From assembly GCA_937928755.1 (NCBI GenBank), contig CALEZI010000090.1, positions 1-5,560 of the forward strand: 5,560 bases of DNA. Direction: 5' to 3'. Positions 4,883 to 5,560 of the stretch are shown here, one piece after another (within the stretch, counting starts at the first letter, position 1; each line of letters starts with the position of its first letter). The notes under the pieces were generated by a model, which did not search any database, was not told the origin of the DNA, and was given only the letters and a program-made list of their open reading frames with translations. The position numbers were made by a program, and so were the translations under genes. The stretch comes from an uncultured Rhodanobacteraceae bacterium (GTDB taxonomy: Bacteria > Pseudomonadota > Gammaproteobacteria > Xanthomonadales > SZUA-5).

Positions 4883-5560
4883 ATGGCTCTGGATCTGAAT
4901 ACGGTCGATCTCAGCGCGGTCGATGCATTGGCGGCGATCAAGGTCGAGCAGGACCAGCTCGGCGAGCGACTCAAGGCAATGGCCAGCCGCCGCGATCAGG
5001 TATCGGCGGAAGTTTACGAGCGCGTGCATGGCGACTACCGGCGTCGACTCGACGAACTGATGAATCAGGCTGCGCCGCTGAAACAGCGCGCCGGGGAAGC
5101 CTACCGCGGCTTGCGCTCGGAACTGGCGAACCTTGAGAAGGTCTTCACTTCAGCGCGCCTGGATCGCGAGGAACTCGATTTTCGCCACGCCCTCGGCGAA
5201 TTCGACGAGACCGAGCTGAAGCAGCGGGTCAAGGCAGTCGACCTGCGCATCGAAGAGCACGGCAAGGCGCACGCGTTGGCGCTGTCGCTGAAGGAGCGGT
5301 TCCTGTCGGTGGTTGCCGGCGAGACCGAACTCGAAGCCAGCGACGACGATACCGCGCGGATGGACGCCATCAACGCGCCGATCGCGGCGCCAACAGCCGA
5401 TGTTGCAGCCACCATTGTCGCGGCGCCGATCAGGCCCGCGGCTGCATCCGACGTGGGCGCCACCCTGGTCGGTCCGCCGCTGGCTCCTCCGCCGCCGGCC
5501 CCCGCTCCGCCCGCGACGGCCCCGGCAGCACCGCCGTCGCGCCCGGCTGCGCGCCCGCCA
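4883..5560 (+). CDS. Coiled-coil protein with Ala/Pro-rich tail, partial (runs off right edge)
   Basis: I do not recognise the family. The ATG has a strong GGAGG (4874-4878) 4 nt upstream, and the frame stays open for 226 codons to the window edge. Residues 1-145 are mostly charged, Leu-spaced helix with no signal peptide, typical of a coiled coil (for example QLGERLKAMASRRDQV and RRRLDELMNQAAPLKQRA). An acidic patch (EASDDD, 151-156) is followed by an Ala/Pro-rich, probably disordered tail from about 165. The tail carries two near-copies of an 11-residue motif, DVAATIVAAPI (173-183) and DVGATLVGPPL (190-200), then proline-rich sequence including PPPP (202-205). The gene follows the cNMP-FHA gene by 58 bp and is probably co-transcribed with it. 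The threonines of the two motifs (Thr177, Thr194) could be phosphorylation and FHA-docking sites, an inference only. A folded C-terminal domain may lie beyond the edge. Confidence 0.85.
   Translation, partial: MALDLNTVDLSAVDALAAIKVEQDQLGERLKAMASRRDQVSAEVYERVHGDYRRRLDELMNQAAPLKQRAGEAYRGLRSELANLEKVFTSARLDREELDFRHALGEFDETELKQRVKAVDLRIEEHGKAHALALSLKERFLSVVAGETELEASDDDTARMDAINAPIAAPTADVAATIVAAPIRPAAASDVGATLVGPPLAPPPPAPAPPATAPAAPPSRPAARPP
5399..5482 (+). repeat. Twin 11-residue Thr-centred motif in the coiled-coil protein
   Basis: Codons 173-183 (5399-5431) and 190-200 (5450-5482) encode DVAATIVAAPI and DVGATLVGPPL. They are 17 residues apart, with D, V, A, T, V and P shared at fixed positions. 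The DNA copies differ at many synonymous and non-synonymous sites, so similarity is kept mainly at protein level, which suggests selection and not a recent duplication. Confidence 0.6.

Overview
The window is GC-rich DNA, with most codons ending in G or C. It carries the 5' part of a bacterial F1Fo ATP synthase operon on the minus strand and, divergent from it, the first two genes of what looks like a small signalling operon on the plus strand. Gene order (atpI-atpB-atpE-atpF-atpH-atpA), subunit lengths and sequence motifs fit a gammaproteobacterium. My impression is a member of the Lysobacterales (Xanthomonadales), but this rests on recalled protein style and not on a search.

Minus strand, read right to left: atpI (GTG start at 3674), atpB (a subunit), atpE (c subunit), atpF (b subunit), atpH (delta subunit) and the N-terminal 287 codons of atpA (alpha subunit), which runs off the left edge. 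atpI/atpB overlap by 8 nt and atpF/atpH by 4 nt, so translational coupling is likely at both. A sigma70-like promoter (TTGCGG, 18 nt, TATACT) lies upstream of atpI. The leader of atpE has an A/U-rich stretch and GGAG that resemble the well-known translational enhancer of E. coli atpE, which fits the need for many c subunits per enzyme. The products build the membrane proton channel (a, b, c), the peripheral stalk (b, delta) and the start of the catalytic head (alpha). AtpI assists c-ring or Fo assembly.

The operon is normal except for a 215-nt non-coding spacer between atpH and atpA, where related operons usually have only a short gap. The spacer holds a perfect 10-bp palindrome plus a further G-rich repeat. 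It looks like a dispersed extragenic palindrome and could also fold as a G-quadruplex on the template strand.

Plus strand, 3994 to the right edge: a 276-residue protein joins an N-terminal cyclic-nucleotide-binding domain to a C-terminal FHA (phosphothreonine-binding) domain and has no DNA-binding domain. After 58 bp comes a partial gene for a helical, coiled-coil-like protein. It ends, within the window, in an Ala/Pro-rich tail with two near-identical 11-residue motifs centred on threonine. I infer, without proof, that the pair forms a cyclic-nucleotide/phosphothreonine signalling module. This is the least ordinary coding content in the window. The 319 bp between atpI and this gene carry candidate divergent promoters and no convincing gene.
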